From Acidobacteriota bacterium (GTDB lineage Bacteria > Acidobacteriota > Terriglobia > Bryobacterales > Bryobacteraceae), in contig JAFDVT010000598.1 in the NCBI GenBank assembly GCA_018268875.1, forward strand, positions 1-11,670: a DNA stretch of 11,670 bases. The letters run 5' to 3'. Numbering within the stretch: position 1 is the stretch's first letter; each line of letters opens with the position of its first letter. This document shows positions 1-6,980 of this stretch, in pieces. Position numbers and translations under genes: made by a program. A model generated the notes under the pieces. The model worked only from the letters and a program-made list of their open reading frames with translations. It made no database searches and was not told where the DNA came from.

Positions 1-731
1 GGGCGACGAGCATCGCGGTGGCGTCGGCGACGTTCGGAATTGCCGTGGGCGGCTTGCTTGCCGGCAGACTGGGACAGTGGCTGATTGAAATGCGCGGCCT
101 TACGGGTGCGCCAGCCGTCGGCGCGGATCCGAGCGAAGGCGGCGAAGTTTCGGCACCTGCCGGCTCCCTCTTATCGGACTGTCTGACCGTTTCCATGTGC
201 ATCGGACTCGGGAGCCTGTTAGACCTTCTGTTTCGGGCGGGCGGACTTACGGTTCCTGGTTTTATCGGGCCGATGACGGTGGCCGCGATCTGGCGGAACA
301 TATTGGACCGAACCGGTTGGCGGCTGTTGTCGGAATCCCGGTTGCAAGACATTTTCCAGGCCGTACTACCGCTATTTATCGGGGTTGCCATCGCCACGCT
401 CAGACTGTGGGAACTGAGTTCGCTGGCTTTGCCGCTGGTGGGAATTCTGCTGATCCAGACGGTCGCGACGCTTTTATTTTCCGCAACCGTATTCGCGATA
501 TTCCAACGGATCACGACGCCATATGAAGGAGCGGTGATGACCAGCGGATTTGCCGGGTTCATGCTGGGTATTACTCCCAACGCGATGGCGTCGATGGAGG
601 AGTTGACGAGGAAATATGGACCGGCGCCGCAGGCCTTCCTAACCGTTCCCATCGTCGGCGGATACCTCAACGACTTCGTGAACAGCCTGATCGTCACCGC
701 TTCAATGTCGATGTTAGGTTTGCTACACTGA
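1..731 (+). CDS. gltS: Sodium/glutamate symporter, GltS family (C-terminal part, 5' end outside window)
   Basis: The reading frame is open from base 3, before the first possible start (GTG at 18), and runs ATSIAVASATFGIAVGG across that point. The gene therefore begins upstream of the window. GltS proteins are inner-membrane carriers of about 400 residues that import glutamate with Na+; roughly the last 240 are seen here. Family signatures are an ATFGxxxGG stretch leading into a Gly-rich membrane segment, several hydrophobic helices, and near the end the block GITPNAMASMEELTRKYGP followed by PIVGGYLNDFVN, matching the second conserved half of GltS. A polar, Gly/Ser-rich loop at about residues 32-55 links the two membrane halves. 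It ends with TGA at 729-731. Substrate choice (glutamate rather than a related anion) is inferred from family membership. Nothing in the neighbouring genes points to a specific pathway. Confidence 0.88.
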   Translation, partial: ATSIAVASATFGIAVGGLLAGRLGQWLIEMRGLTGAPAVGADPSEGGEVSAPAGSLLSDCLTVSMCIGLGSLLDLLFRAGGLTVPGFIGPMTVAAIWRNILDRTGWRLLSESRLQDIFQAVLPLFIGVAIATLRLWELSSLALPLVGILLIQTVATLLFSATVFAIFQRITTPYEGAVMTSGFAGFMLGITPNAMASMEELTRKYGPAPQAFLTVPIVGGYLNDFVNSLIVTASMSMLGLLH

Positions 732-765
732 GGCGCCTGCGTATCCCTGCGCGGGTGTAGAGAAT

Positions 766-770
766 AGGAG
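766..770 (+). promoter_or_regulatory. Ribosome binding site of the YeaQ/YmgE-like gene
   Basis: AGGAG lies 5 nt before ATG 776 and 8 nt before the in-frame ATG 779. Either could be used, and the protein differs by one Met only. Confidence 0.65.
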
Positions 771-775
771 TTCCT

Positions 776-1030
776 ATGATGGATTGGATCTGGACGGCGG
801 TAATCGGCTTTCTCGCAGGCGCGCTTGCCCGGGCGGTGATGCCTGGGAATCAGCAGATGGGTTGTCTGCTGACGGTATGTTTGGGTATTGCCGGGTCGAT
901 CTTGTTCACTTACCTTGGCCAAGTTGCAGGGTGGTACGGCCCAGGCGAGGGAGCGAGGTTCATTGGCTCGACCGTCGGAGCGATCATCGTGCTGGCCATC
1001 TATGGATTCCTGATGAAAAAGAGAGGATAA
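776..1030 (+). CDS. YeaQ/YmgE (GlsB, 'transglycosylase-associated') family small membrane protein
   Basis: This 84-residue protein has the size and pattern of the YeaQ/YmgE/GlsB family: three hydrophobic helices at about residues 5-21, 30-47 and 62-80, rich in Gly and small residues (GFLAGALARAVMPG, then LGIAGSILFTYLG, then FIGSTVGAIIVLAIYGF), ending in a basic KKRG tail. Members sit in the inner membrane and are often linked to stress responses. The family name 'transglycosylase-associated' is historical and the biochemical role is not established, so no reaction is assigned. A good AGGAG site precedes the tandem ATGATG start. The stop is only 3 nt from the next gene, so the two are probably co-transcribed. 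The start lies 44 nt after the symporter stop, so co-transcription with it is possible but unproven. Confidence 0.85.
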   Translation: MMDWIWTAVIGFLAGALARAVMPGNQQMGCLLTVCLGIAGSILFTYLGQVAGWYGPGEGARFIGSTVGAIIVLAIYGFLMKKRG

Positions 1031-1033
1031 GCC

Positions 1034-1348
1034 ATGAGACTGATTGCTGTCGCCGCGTTGTTCGCGGCCCTTACCACCTACGCGGACGACAAGGCTGCGA
1101 AAAAGCCCGCCGCGGCCGCCGCGAAAGCTGCCACCGCCGCTGCACCCGCTGCCGCCGCCAAGGTTCTGGACCTGAACTCGGCCTCCAAGGAAGAACTGGA
1201 AGCACTGCCGGTTATCGGAAAAGCCAAGGCTGCCGCGATCATCGCCGGACGCCCGTTCAAGGGCAAAGACGACCTCGTCACCAAGAAGATCCTGTCGGCC
1301 GGCGAGTACGCCAAGATCAAGGATCTGGTGATCGCGAAACAGAAGTAA
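1034..1348 (+). CDS. Exported ComEA-like helix-hairpin-helix protein
   Basis: The 104-residue product begins with a short signal peptide (MRLIAVAALFAALTTYA, likely cut before Asp-Asp at about 18). An Ala/Lys/Pro low-complexity stretch follows at about 19-44, then a helix-hairpin-helix domain at about 45-101. The domain opens with LDLNSASKEELEALPVIGK, the standard 'lN.As..eL..lpGIG' start of ComEA/PF12836 domains, and continues AAAIIAGRPFKGKDDL. The usual Gly-Ile-Gly turn is Val-Ile-Gly here. ComEA proteins bind DNA at the cell surface during natural transformation. Short stand-alone versions are common and need not serve competence, and no other com gene is visible. GAGAGGA at 1021-1027 gives a ribosome site 6 nt before the ATG. 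The basic Ala/Lys linker could add non-specific nucleic-acid binding (inference). Confidence 0.82.
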   Translation: MRLIAVAALFAALTTYADDKAAKKPAAAAAKAATAAAPAAAAKVLDLNSASKEELEALPVIGKAKAAAIIAGRPFKGKDDLVTKKILSAGEYAKIKDLVIAKQK

Positions 1349-1354
1349 CGATCT

Positions 1355-1394
1355 CGTAGAACCCGGGGGCGGCTCGCCAGGCGATTCTGCTACG
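1355..1394 (+). terminator. Possible hairpin terminator after the HhH gene
   Basis: CGTAG (1355-1359) can pair with CTACG (1390-1394), enclosing a G+C-rich core with a second small inverted repeat, TCGCC-A-GGCGA (1374-1384). It starts 6 nt after the HhH stop codon. No T-run follows, so if it acts it would be with Rho or as an mRNA 3'-end stabiliser. The call rests on position and pairing alone. Confidence 0.25.
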
Positions 1395-1413
1395 CCGCTC
1401 CCATTCCTTCCCC

Positions 1414-1447
1414 AGAGGTATGCCGAATTCTTCGGCGTACTATATGG
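1414..1447 (+). promoter_or_regulatory. Hairpin between a Shine-Dalgarno-like sequence and the amidohydrolase start
   Basis: GTATGCCGAA (1418-1427) and TTCGGCGTAC (1431-1440) form a 10-bp stem with a TTC loop; one pair is a U-G wobble in RNA. Directly before the stem is the purine stretch AGAGG (1414-1418). Directly after it are 7 nt and then ATG 1448. In linear distance the purines are too far (29 nt) to serve ATG 1448, but with the hairpin folded the gap shrinks to about 7 nt. The structure could also be an operator for a dimeric repressor, or a regulator of translation. The symmetry is seen directly; the role is inferred. Confidence 0.45.
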
Positions 1448-2965
1448 ATGATGCTCCGCCTCTCTTGCCGTTCCTCCGCCCTGATCGCGCTGGTTTGCAT
1501 CGTGCCGCTGATCAAAGCGCAGGGCATCGTGATCCGGCAAGCGCAGGTGATTGACGGGACAGGCGCGCCGGCGCGGCGAGCCGACGTCCGCGTAGTGGCT
1601 ACGCGCATCGTCCAAATCGCACCCAGCATCACAGCCTCGCCAAACGACACCGTAATTGACGCCGCCGGCATGGTGGTGGCACCGGGTTTTATCGACCTCC
1701 ACAATCACTCGGACCGCGGGCTTAGCGACGATCCTCAAGCGGCCTCTCAGGTTTCGCAAGGGATTACCACCGCGGTCGTGGGAGTGGATGGGAGTTCCTC
1801 TTGGCCCATTGCGGATTGGGTGGCCAAACGCCGCGCGAATCCGGTAGCCATCAACCTCCTTACTCTGGTCGGCCATGCCACGGTGCGGTCGCGTGCCATG
1901 GCCGGAGGCGACTACAAGCGCGCAGCCAAGCCAGCGGAAGTCGATCGAATGGCCTCGCTGGTCGATCAGGCGATGCGCGAGGGCGCAATAGGGCTTTCCT
2001 CGGGCTTGGAATATGAGGTCGGGTCGTATAGCACGACGCCCGAGGTCATAGCGCTGGCGAAAGCGGCGGCGGTTCGCGGTGGTCTGTATATGTCGCACAT
2101 CCGCGATGAGGCAGACAGAACGTTTGAAGCCATCGAGGAAGTGATTACCATTGCGCGAGAAGCGGGAGTGCCCGCGCATATCTCGCACCTCAAATTGGGT
2201 ACGGCTGGAGTGTGGGGCAAAGCGCCGGACGCCGTGTCGATGCTTGCCAAAGCCCGCAATTCCGGGCTTGATATCACCGCCGATTGCTACCCCTACGACG
2301 CCTGGTCCTCGACGATTACGGTGCTGGTTCCGAACAAGCAATACGAAGATCCCGTAAGCGTAGCGAAGGCTTTGGCGGATGTGGGTGGCCCACAGAATGT
2401 CCTGGTGACCAGTTGCCGCGAACATCGCGACTATGAGTTCCAAAACCTGCAGCAGATTGCCGAGCGGAAGGGCAAAACTGCGGTCGATATCTTCATTGAG
2501 ATCGTTCGTAGCGGAGGTGCGAGCGTGGTCGGCAAAGCGATGCAGGAACGCGACATCCGGTATTTTTACGCGCAGCCATGGATTCTCATCGCAAGCGATG
2601 GCGGCATTGGGATGCGCCATCCGCGAGCCACGGGCAGTTTCCCTAAGGTACTGGGGAGATATGTTCGCGAAGCCCATTGGTTGCCCTTGGAAGAAGCGAT
2701 TCGAAAAATGACGTCGGCGCCGGCCGCCCGTTTAGGGCTCAAAGATCGCGGCGTCGTTCGCGAAGGCGCGCTAGCCGACCTTGTCATCTTCGATCCGAAG
2801 CAAGTTGCCGACCAATCGACGTTTGCCGAGCCGGGCAAGCTATCGAAGGGCATCCAATTGGTTTTAGTCAACGGAACAGCGGTCTGGAGAGACGGACAAA
2901 CCACGACAGCGAGGCCAGGTTTGGTCATAACCGGTGACGAACTCTTGTCGGGGCGGCGAAAGTGA
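1448..2965 (+). CDS. Exported N-acyl-D-amino-acid deacylase-like amidohydrolase (D-aminoacylase family)
   Basis: The 505-residue protein opens with a signal peptide (hydrophobic core about 11-22, likely cleavage after IKA at 24), so it probably acts outside the cytoplasm. It then follows the amidohydrolase plan: the beta-sandwich start VIDGTGAPARRADV (34-47), then VAPGFIDLHNHSD with metal ligands His85 and His87, His217 in MSHIRDE, His244/His247 in PAHISHLK, and the late Asp384 in ASDGG, ending GALADLVIFDP. The spacing of His217 and His247 (30 residues) equals that of His220/His250 in Alcaligenes D-aminoacylase. The cysteine that binds zinc there, 27 residues after the second His of HxH, is Asp114 here (VVGVDGSS instead of NCG). 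Expected chemistry is hydrolysis of N-acyl-D-amino acids or a related amide or dipeptide, useful for recycling D-amino acids from cell walls; the exact substrate cannot be read from sequence. The start may be 1448 or the adjacent ATG at 1451. Confidence 0.85.
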   Translation: MMLRLSCRSSALIALVCIVPLIKAQGIVIRQAQVIDGTGAPARRADVRVVATRIVQIAPSITASPNDTVIDAAGMVVAPGFIDLHNHSDRGLSDDPQAASQVSQGITTAVVGVDGSSSWPIADWVAKRRANPVAINLLTLVGHATVRSRAMAGGDYKRAAKPAEVDRMASLVDQAMREGAIGLSSGLEYEVGSYSTTPEVIALAKAAAVRGGLYMSHIRDEADRTFEAIEEVITIAREAGVPAHISHLKLGTAGVWGKAPDAVSMLAKARNSGLDITADCYPYDAWSSTITVLVPNKQYEDPVSVAKALADVGGPQNVLVTSCREHRDYEFQNLQQIAERKGKTAVDIFIEIVRSGGASVVGKAMQERDIRYFYAQPWILIASDGGIGMRHPRATGSFPKVLGRYVREAHWLPLEEAIRKMTSAPAARLGLKDRGVVREGALADLVIFDPKQVADQSTFAEPGKLSKGIQLVLVNGTAVWRDGQTTTARPGLVITGDELLSGRRK

Positions 2966-3030
2966 CGAAATCTTGCCGCGCCGTGCCGATGCGAACGTAG
3001 TGTTTCCATTAGTTTGGCGTTTTCGCGAGT

Positions 3031-3046
3031 TGGCGCTTGAGTTGCA
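3031..3046 (+). promoter_or_regulatory. Sigma-54 (RpoN) type -24/-12 promoter for the flagellar operon
   Basis: TGGCGCTTGAGTTGCA matches the consensus TGGCACG-N4-TTGCA at 10 of the 12 defined positions. It keeps the diagnostic GG (3032-3033) and GC (3044-3045) exactly 10 nt apart. It lies immediately before flgB and points the right way. The expected transcription start, about 12 nt after the GC, is near 3057. Sigma-54 promoters need an enhancer-binding ATPase and are used for mid-stage flagellar operons in Pseudomonas, Vibrio and Campylobacter. No activator site could be recognised upstream. Confidence 0.72.
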
Positions 3047-3058
3047 TTGTTCCTTGTC

Positions 3059-3418
3059 GTGCAACTCGGACCTATTGCCGACCGGTTGGAAAACTACATG
3101 AATCTGCTGGCCACTCGCCAGCGGCTGGTCACTTCCAACATCGCGAACGTGGATACTCCTGGGTACCGAACCCAGGACATTGATTTTCAATTCGAATACC
3201 TTGCGGCCGCCGGTTCTCCGGATACCGCGAAACTGGCACCGAACATAACGAACGTGCCCGGGCTTGCGGTCAAAAACGACGGCAACGACGTCAGTCTGGA
3301 CCGTGAGGCGCGGCTTCTTGCCGAGAACGGAATTCGTTTTAACCTGGCGTCGACCTTGATGCGTAACCAGGTTCGTGCGATTCGTTCCGCGATTCAGGAA
3401 GGCAGGGCCGGCGCATGA
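3059..3418 (+). CDS. flgB: Flagellar basal-body rod protein FlgB
   Basis: FlgB builds part of the proximal rod in the periplasm and is exported by the flagellar type III system without a cleaved signal. The 119-residue product carries the rod-family signature NIANVDTPGYRTQDIDFQF (residues 27-45) and ends with an amphipathic helix (LASTLMRNQVRAIRSAIQEG) that packs against the N-terminal helix. Choice of start: an in-frame stop at 3038-3040 leaves only TTG 3047, GTG 3059 or ATG 3098. ATG 3098 would remove most of the conserved N-terminal helix. TTG 3047 lies between the -12 promoter element and the predicted transcription start (about 3057). GTG 3059 gives the usual 26-28 residues before NIAN. 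No clear Shine-Dalgarno sequence precedes it, so the message may be almost leaderless. It overlaps flgC by 4 nt (ATGA). Confidence 0.9.
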   Translation: MQLGPIADRLENYMNLLATRQRLVTSNIANVDTPGYRTQDIDFQFEYLAAAGSPDTAKLAPNITNVPGLAVKNDGNDVSLDREARLLAENGIRFNLASTLMRNQVRAIRSAIQEGRAGA

Positions 3419-3846
3419 GCTTGTTCAATAGCCTTTCCGTTTCCGCTTCGGGGATGTCGGCCCAGCGAACCCGCGCCGAGCTCCTGGTGGAGAATCTGGC
3501 GAACTCCGAAACCACTCGCACCGAGGAAGGCGGCCCATACCGTCGCAAGGACGCCGTCTTCGTCTCGGAACCTCAGCTTTCCCCGTTTTCTTCGATTTAT
3601 CAGGAAGCCACGGCTTCAGGCGTGCGCGTGGATGAGATTGTCGTCGATCAGCGCGACCCGGATCGCCGGTATCTTCCAGGCCATCCCGACGCCGACAAAG
3701 ACGGGTACGTCGCGTTCCCCAAAATGAATCCCGCCGAAGACATGGTGGACCTGATGTCCGCGTCCCGTGGCTACCACGCCAATATCGCGGCCATGTCCGC
3801 GGTCAAGGACATGATTCACAAGTCGATTGATCTGATGCGCAGCTAG
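3415..3846 (+). CDS. flgC: Flagellar basal-body rod protein FlgC
   Basis: FlgC is a second proximal-rod subunit, assembled with FlgB, FlgF and FliE between the MS ring and the distal rod. The 143-residue length is typical. The N-terminal signature is present as SLSVSASGMSAQRTRAELL followed by ENLANSETTRT (about 26-36), and the C-terminal block NPAEDMVDLMSASRGYHAN leads into a helix ending MIHKSIDLMRS. Both terminal helices needed for rod packing are therefore intact. The middle (about 45-105) is the more variable D1 region; it contains YLPGHPDADKDGYV, also common in FlgC. The ATG overlaps the flgB stop codon (ATGA), implying translational coupling. The next gene starts 46 nt downstream. Confidence 0.95.
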   Translation: MSLFNSLSVSASGMSAQRTRAELLVENLANSETTRTEEGGPYRRKDAVFVSEPQLSPFSSIYQEATASGVRVDEIVVDQRDPDRRYLPGHPDADKDGYVAFPKMNPAEDMVDLMSASRGYHANIAAMSAVKDMIHKSIDLMRS

Positions 3847-3892
3847 CTAGCCGCCGGTCTAGGAATCATTCAAGAAAACAGGCATCCAATCC

Positions 3893-4204
3893 ATGGCATT
3901 TAATCCGATTATTCCTCCCTCCGGACTTGGCGCGAGCGCCACCGGTGAGCTGTTCTGGAAACCGAGCGTACAGGATCGTCAAGAGACGTCGTTCGGGTCG
4001 ATCCTTGCGACCACGATTCAGGAAGTGCAGCAGGCGGGCAACGAGGCCCATCAGGCAACGGCGAGTCTTCTTGCCGGAGATGGAGTTGACCTTCACCAAG
4101 TCGCGCTGAAGGCGCAAAAAGCCGAACTGTCGATGGAGATGTTCCTTCAGGTTCGCAACAAGGTAGTGCAAGCCTATCAGGAGATCATGAGAATGCAGAT
4201 GTAG
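3893..4204 (+). CDS. fliE: Flagellar hook-basal body complex protein FliE
   Basis: FliE joins the MS ring and export gate to the rod and is one of the first exported flagellar proteins. The product is 103 residues, the normal size. The conserved C-terminal half is present: DLHQVALKAQKAELSMEMF followed by VRNKVVQAYQEIMRMQM (residues 87-103), the hallmark end of FliE. The N-terminal 45 residues are Pro/Ser/Gly-rich and variable, as usual. The ribosome site is weak (ACAGG at 3878-3882, 10 nt from the ATG). It is separated from flgC by 46 nt and from fliF by 36 nt, the two loosest joints in the operon. No promoter was recognised in either gap. Confidence 0.93.
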   Translation: MAFNPIIPPSGLGASATGELFWKPSVQDRQETSFGSILATTIQEVQQAGNEAHQATASLLAGDGVDLHQVALKAQKAELSMEMFLQVRNKVVQAYQEIMRMQM

Positions 4205-4240
4205 GCCTTTGTCTACAACTGTCTCTAATCCCCCCACAAA

Positions 4241-5950
4241 ATGCTCGCGCAGATTTCAGCCGTTTTTCGATCCCTGACGGTCCGGCAACGCATCGCCATT
4301 GCCGTCGCCACCGTTCTGGTAGTCACCGGCATCGTCTTTCTCAACCGGTGGAATCACGAAAGAGGATTCCAACCGCTCTTCACCGGACTCTCGTCGGAAG
4401 ATGCCGGTGTAGTCGTGGCCAAGTTGAAGGAAGGCGGGGTCGAGTATCGATTGTCCAGCAATGGTTCCGAGATACTTGTGCCCGCGCCCCGCATCCCGGA
4501 ACTGCGCTTGCAGATGGCTACGGCCGGCGTCCCAAAGACCGGTCGAATCGGATTTGAGTTGTTCGACAAGACCAATTTCGGGATCACCGATTTTGCCGAA
4601 CAAGTGAACTACCGTCGCGCGATTGAAGGCGAGACGGAACGTTCCATCCTGACGATTAACGGTGTCGAATCTGCCCGCGTCCACATCACGCCGGCTAAGG
4701 ATTCGGTGTTCACCGACGCAAAGCAGCCGGCCAAAGCGAGCGTCGTGCTGAAGCTCAAGGCGGGCGCAAAGTTAACGCCTCCGAACGTCGATGCCATCGC
4801 GCACCTCTTGTCCGCGGCGGTGCAGGGCCTGGAACCGAGCGGCGTCTCGGTTGTTGACGGATCTGGCAAGTTGCTGCGAGGGACGGAACAGGCGCCGGCA
4901 TCCGAAGAATCAGAAGTTGCCGACCGCTCGCTTGCCTATCGCCAGAAGATCGAAAAAGATCTACTCGAAAAGATCAACGCGACGCTTGAGCCTCTTGTGG
5001 GTGCGCAAAAATACCGCACCGGCGTTTCGGTTGAGTGCGATTTCACTTCCGGCGAACAGAGCGAGGAGACGTTCGATCCGGAAAAATCAGTGGTCTCGAA
5101 TTCTCAAAAGAGCGAAGAGATCGCGGCCATGAATTCGACCGGCGGACAGCCGGGTACTGCCTCAAATCTGCCGCGGCCCGCAACGCGCGCGGCGTCGGCT
5201 GCCGGGCCACTGTCCAGAAAAACTGAGAATACGACGTACCAAAACAGCCGTGTCGTCCGGAAGACGAAGCTCCCGCAAGGATCGATCCAACGCCTTTCGA
5301 TTGCGGTCGTGCTGGACCACCAGTTGCGTTGGGAAGTGGAGAAGGGCAAGGCAAAGAAGGTTCTGACTCCGATCAGTGCTGAGCAGATGAACTCGATTCG
5401 CGATCTGATTTCGGGTATCGCCGGAATTGACGCCAAGCGCGGCGATAGCGTTGTCGTACAGACTCTGCCGTTTGACTTGACCTTGGCCGCGGAACCGCCA
5501 CCGGGGTTGGTTCCCGCCGCTCCGGCCCCTTCCGCTACCCCTGCCAAGGACGTGCTTTGGATGGGGCTCACAAAAGACAAGCTGATCGCGATTGGCGGGG
5601 CGGCGGGCGTGTTGTTGTTGCTCGCCTCTGGCGGTGGTTTCTGGTTCTACAAACGTCGCAAACGCAAGATTGCAGTCGCGACGGCAGCCGCTCTGGGCGA
5701 GGGAGAAGGCTCCAAACAATTGCAGTCGGGATCGGCCGGAGATCCATCCGGGACCGAACCGGAAAGCGACGAAGAGGCGGCACTGATCGAGGCGCGTCAA
5801 TCGAAGGAGATTCTGGGCGGACTACGATTGCCGGTTCACACCAGCAAGAAAGCGCAGGTCCTCACCAAGCACATTGCGCAGGAGAGCAAGAGTCATTCCG
5901 ATTCGATGGCGCAAATTGTACGCACATGGTTGAACGAGGAGACCCGTTAG
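4241..5950 (+). CDS. fliF: Flagellar MS-ring protein FliF
   Basis: FliF forms the MS ring in the inner membrane, on which the C ring and export gate are built. The 569-residue protein shows the expected order. A first membrane helix at about 18-34 is followed by GFQPLFTGLSSEDAGVVVAKL and the YscJ-like ring-building domain, including FGITDFAEQVNYRRAIEGE and the VESARVHI segment. The FliF C-terminal periplasmic domain runs to about 415. A Pro/Ala linker follows (about 419-437), then a second membrane helix (about 448-469), a basic KRRKRK stop-transfer stretch, and an acidic cytoplasmic tail ending MAQIVRTWLNEETR, the FliG-binding part. The start is fixed by an in-frame TAA at 4226-4228, leaving ATG 4241 as the only start. 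The 12 nt between them are a C-run plus ACAAA with no Shine-Dalgarno sequence. fliG begins 1 nt after the stop. Confidence 0.96.
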   Translation: MLAQISAVFRSLTVRQRIAIAVATVLVVTGIVFLNRWNHERGFQPLFTGLSSEDAGVVVAKLKEGGVEYRLSSNGSEILVPAPRIPELRLQMATAGVPKTGRIGFELFDKTNFGITDFAEQVNYRRAIEGETERSILTINGVESARVHITPAKDSVFTDAKQPAKASVVLKLKAGAKLTPPNVDAIAHLLSAAVQGLEPSGVSVVDGSGKLLRGTEQAPASEESEVADRSLAYRQKIEKDLLEKINATLEPLVGAQKYRTGVSVECDFTSGEQSEETFDPEKSVVSNSQKSEEIAAMNSTGGQPGTASNLPRPATRAASAAGPLSRKTENTTYQNSRVVRKTKLPQGSIQRLSIAVVLDHQLRWEVEKGKAKKVLTPISAEQMNSIRDLISGIAGIDAKRGDSVVVQTLPFDLTLAAEPPPGLVPAAPAPSATPAKDVLWMGLTKDKLIAIGGAAGVLLLLASGGGFWFYKRRKRKIAVATAAALGEGEGSKQLQSGSAGDPSGTEPESDEEAALIEARQSKEILGGLRLPVHTSKKAQVLTKHIAQESKSHSDSMAQIVRTWLNEETR

Positions 5951-5951
5951 A

Positions 5952-6980
5952 ATGCCGGAACTCGAGAAAGCCGACGAGAAGATGACGGGACTTCGCAAAG
6001 CGGCCATTCTAATGGTGCTGCTGGGCGAAGAAGGTAGTGCGAGCCTCCTGAGAAACCTCGAAGAAGACGAGGTCCAACTCATCAGCCGTGAAATCGCGAA
6101 GCTTTCGGCGATCACGACGGCGCAAGCGGAAGCGATCCTCGAAGAGTTCTACCAGATGTCCGTTGCGGGCGACTATGTCCGCAAGGGCGGCATCGACTAT
6201 GCCAAACGGGTTCTCGTGGGCGCGTTTGGACCGGATTCGGCCAAAAAGATGCTGGACCGGCTCATCAAGACCTTGGGCGCGGAATCGGCGAGTTTCGACG
6301 CGCTGCGAAAAGTGGATCCGCAACAGTTGGCGAAATTCATTCATTCGGAACATCCGCAAACAATTGCGTTGGTGTTGTCACACTTGAGCTCCGCGCAGGC
6401 CGCAGATCTCTTGTTTTCGCTGCCGCCGGAAATGCGCGGCGAGGTTGCGCTTCGTATGGCCAGCCTCGATCAGATTTCGCCGGAAATCATCACAAAGATT
6501 GCCGGTGTCATCGCGAACAAGCTCAAAAATCTCGGCGACGTGAGCCGCGAGAACTACGGAGGTGTCAACGCGGTTGCGGAGATGTGCAATTGCCTTGACT
6601 CCAACACCAGCCGCGAGATTCTCGACACGATCGAACAGTCCGATCCGAAACTGGTGGAAACGATTCGCCAACTCATGTTCGTGTTCGAAGACCTGCTGCT
6701 AATGGATCAGAACGCGGTGAAGGAACTCTTGCAGCGTGTCGACCGGAAGGTGCTTACGATTGCGCTCAAGGGTACGAGCGAGCAACTTCGCAACCACATC
6801 CTGTCGTCGATGTCGCAACGCGGGTCCGAGATGTTGCGGGAAGACATGGATTCGCTAGGCCCGATCAAGATTCGAGAGGTTGAAACCGCACAGCAACAGA
6901 TTATTGCCATCGTCCGCCAACTCGAAGCCGAGGGTGTGATCAGCCTGAAGGGCGGAGGCGGAGATCAATATGTCGAGTAA
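5952..6980 (+). CDS. fliG: Flagellar motor switch protein FliG
   Basis: FliG sits on the cytoplasmic face of the MS ring, binds FliF through its N-terminal domain and FliM through its middle domain, and contacts the stator MotA with its C-terminal domain to generate torque and switching. The product is 342 residues, standard length. The N-terminal domain starts TGLRKAAILMVLLGEE. The middle domain has the FliM-binding EHPQ motif at residues 133-136 (SEHPQTIALVLSHL). The hinge MFVF motif is at 242-245, and the C-terminal charged helix carries MSQRGSEMLREDMDSLGPIKI, matching the torque-helix pattern of FliG. All three domains look intact. It lies 1 nt after fliF and overlaps fliH by 11 nt. Confidence 0.97.
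   Translation: MPELEKADEKMTGLRKAAILMVLLGEEGSASLLRNLEEDEVQLISREIAKLSAITTAQAEAILEEFYQMSVAGDYVRKGGIDYAKRVLVGAFGPDSAKKMLDRLIKTLGAESASFDALRKVDPQQLAKFIHSEHPQTIALVLSHLSSAQAADLLFSLPPEMRGEVALRMASLDQISPEIITKIAGVIANKLKNLGDVSRENYGGVNAVAEMCNCLDSNTSREILDTIEQSDPKLVETIRQLMFVFEDLLLMDQNAVKELLQRVDRKVLTIALKGTSEQLRNHILSSMSQRGSEMLREDMDSLGPIKIREVETAQQQIIAIVRQLEAEGVISLKGGGGDQYVE

Noticed and set aside
1099..1163. GCC-rich repeat in the HhH gene as a tandem repeat element
   Set aside because: It has no fixed unit. It simply encodes the Ala/Lys/Pro linker of the protein.
784..1359. A 191-codon plus-strand frame spanning the YeaQ-like and HhH genes
   Set aside because: It is an out-of-frame Arg-rich product across two genes that each have a clear family match and ribosome site.
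2967..2990. Sigma-28 like promoter (GAAA-N14-GCCGAT) before flgB
   Set aside because: The -35 lacks the T of TAAA, the spacer is 1 nt short and the -10 ends in GC instead of AA. The sigma-54 site nearby is far better.
3840..3850. CTAGCTAG repeat at the flgC stop as an attachment or recombination site
   Set aside because: It is too short, has no partner copy and there is no mobile gene nearby.
5104..5800. Two long minus-strand open frames opposite fliF
   Set aside because: They are antisense to the well-conserved fliF C-terminal periplasmic and membrane regions and their products resemble no protein family.
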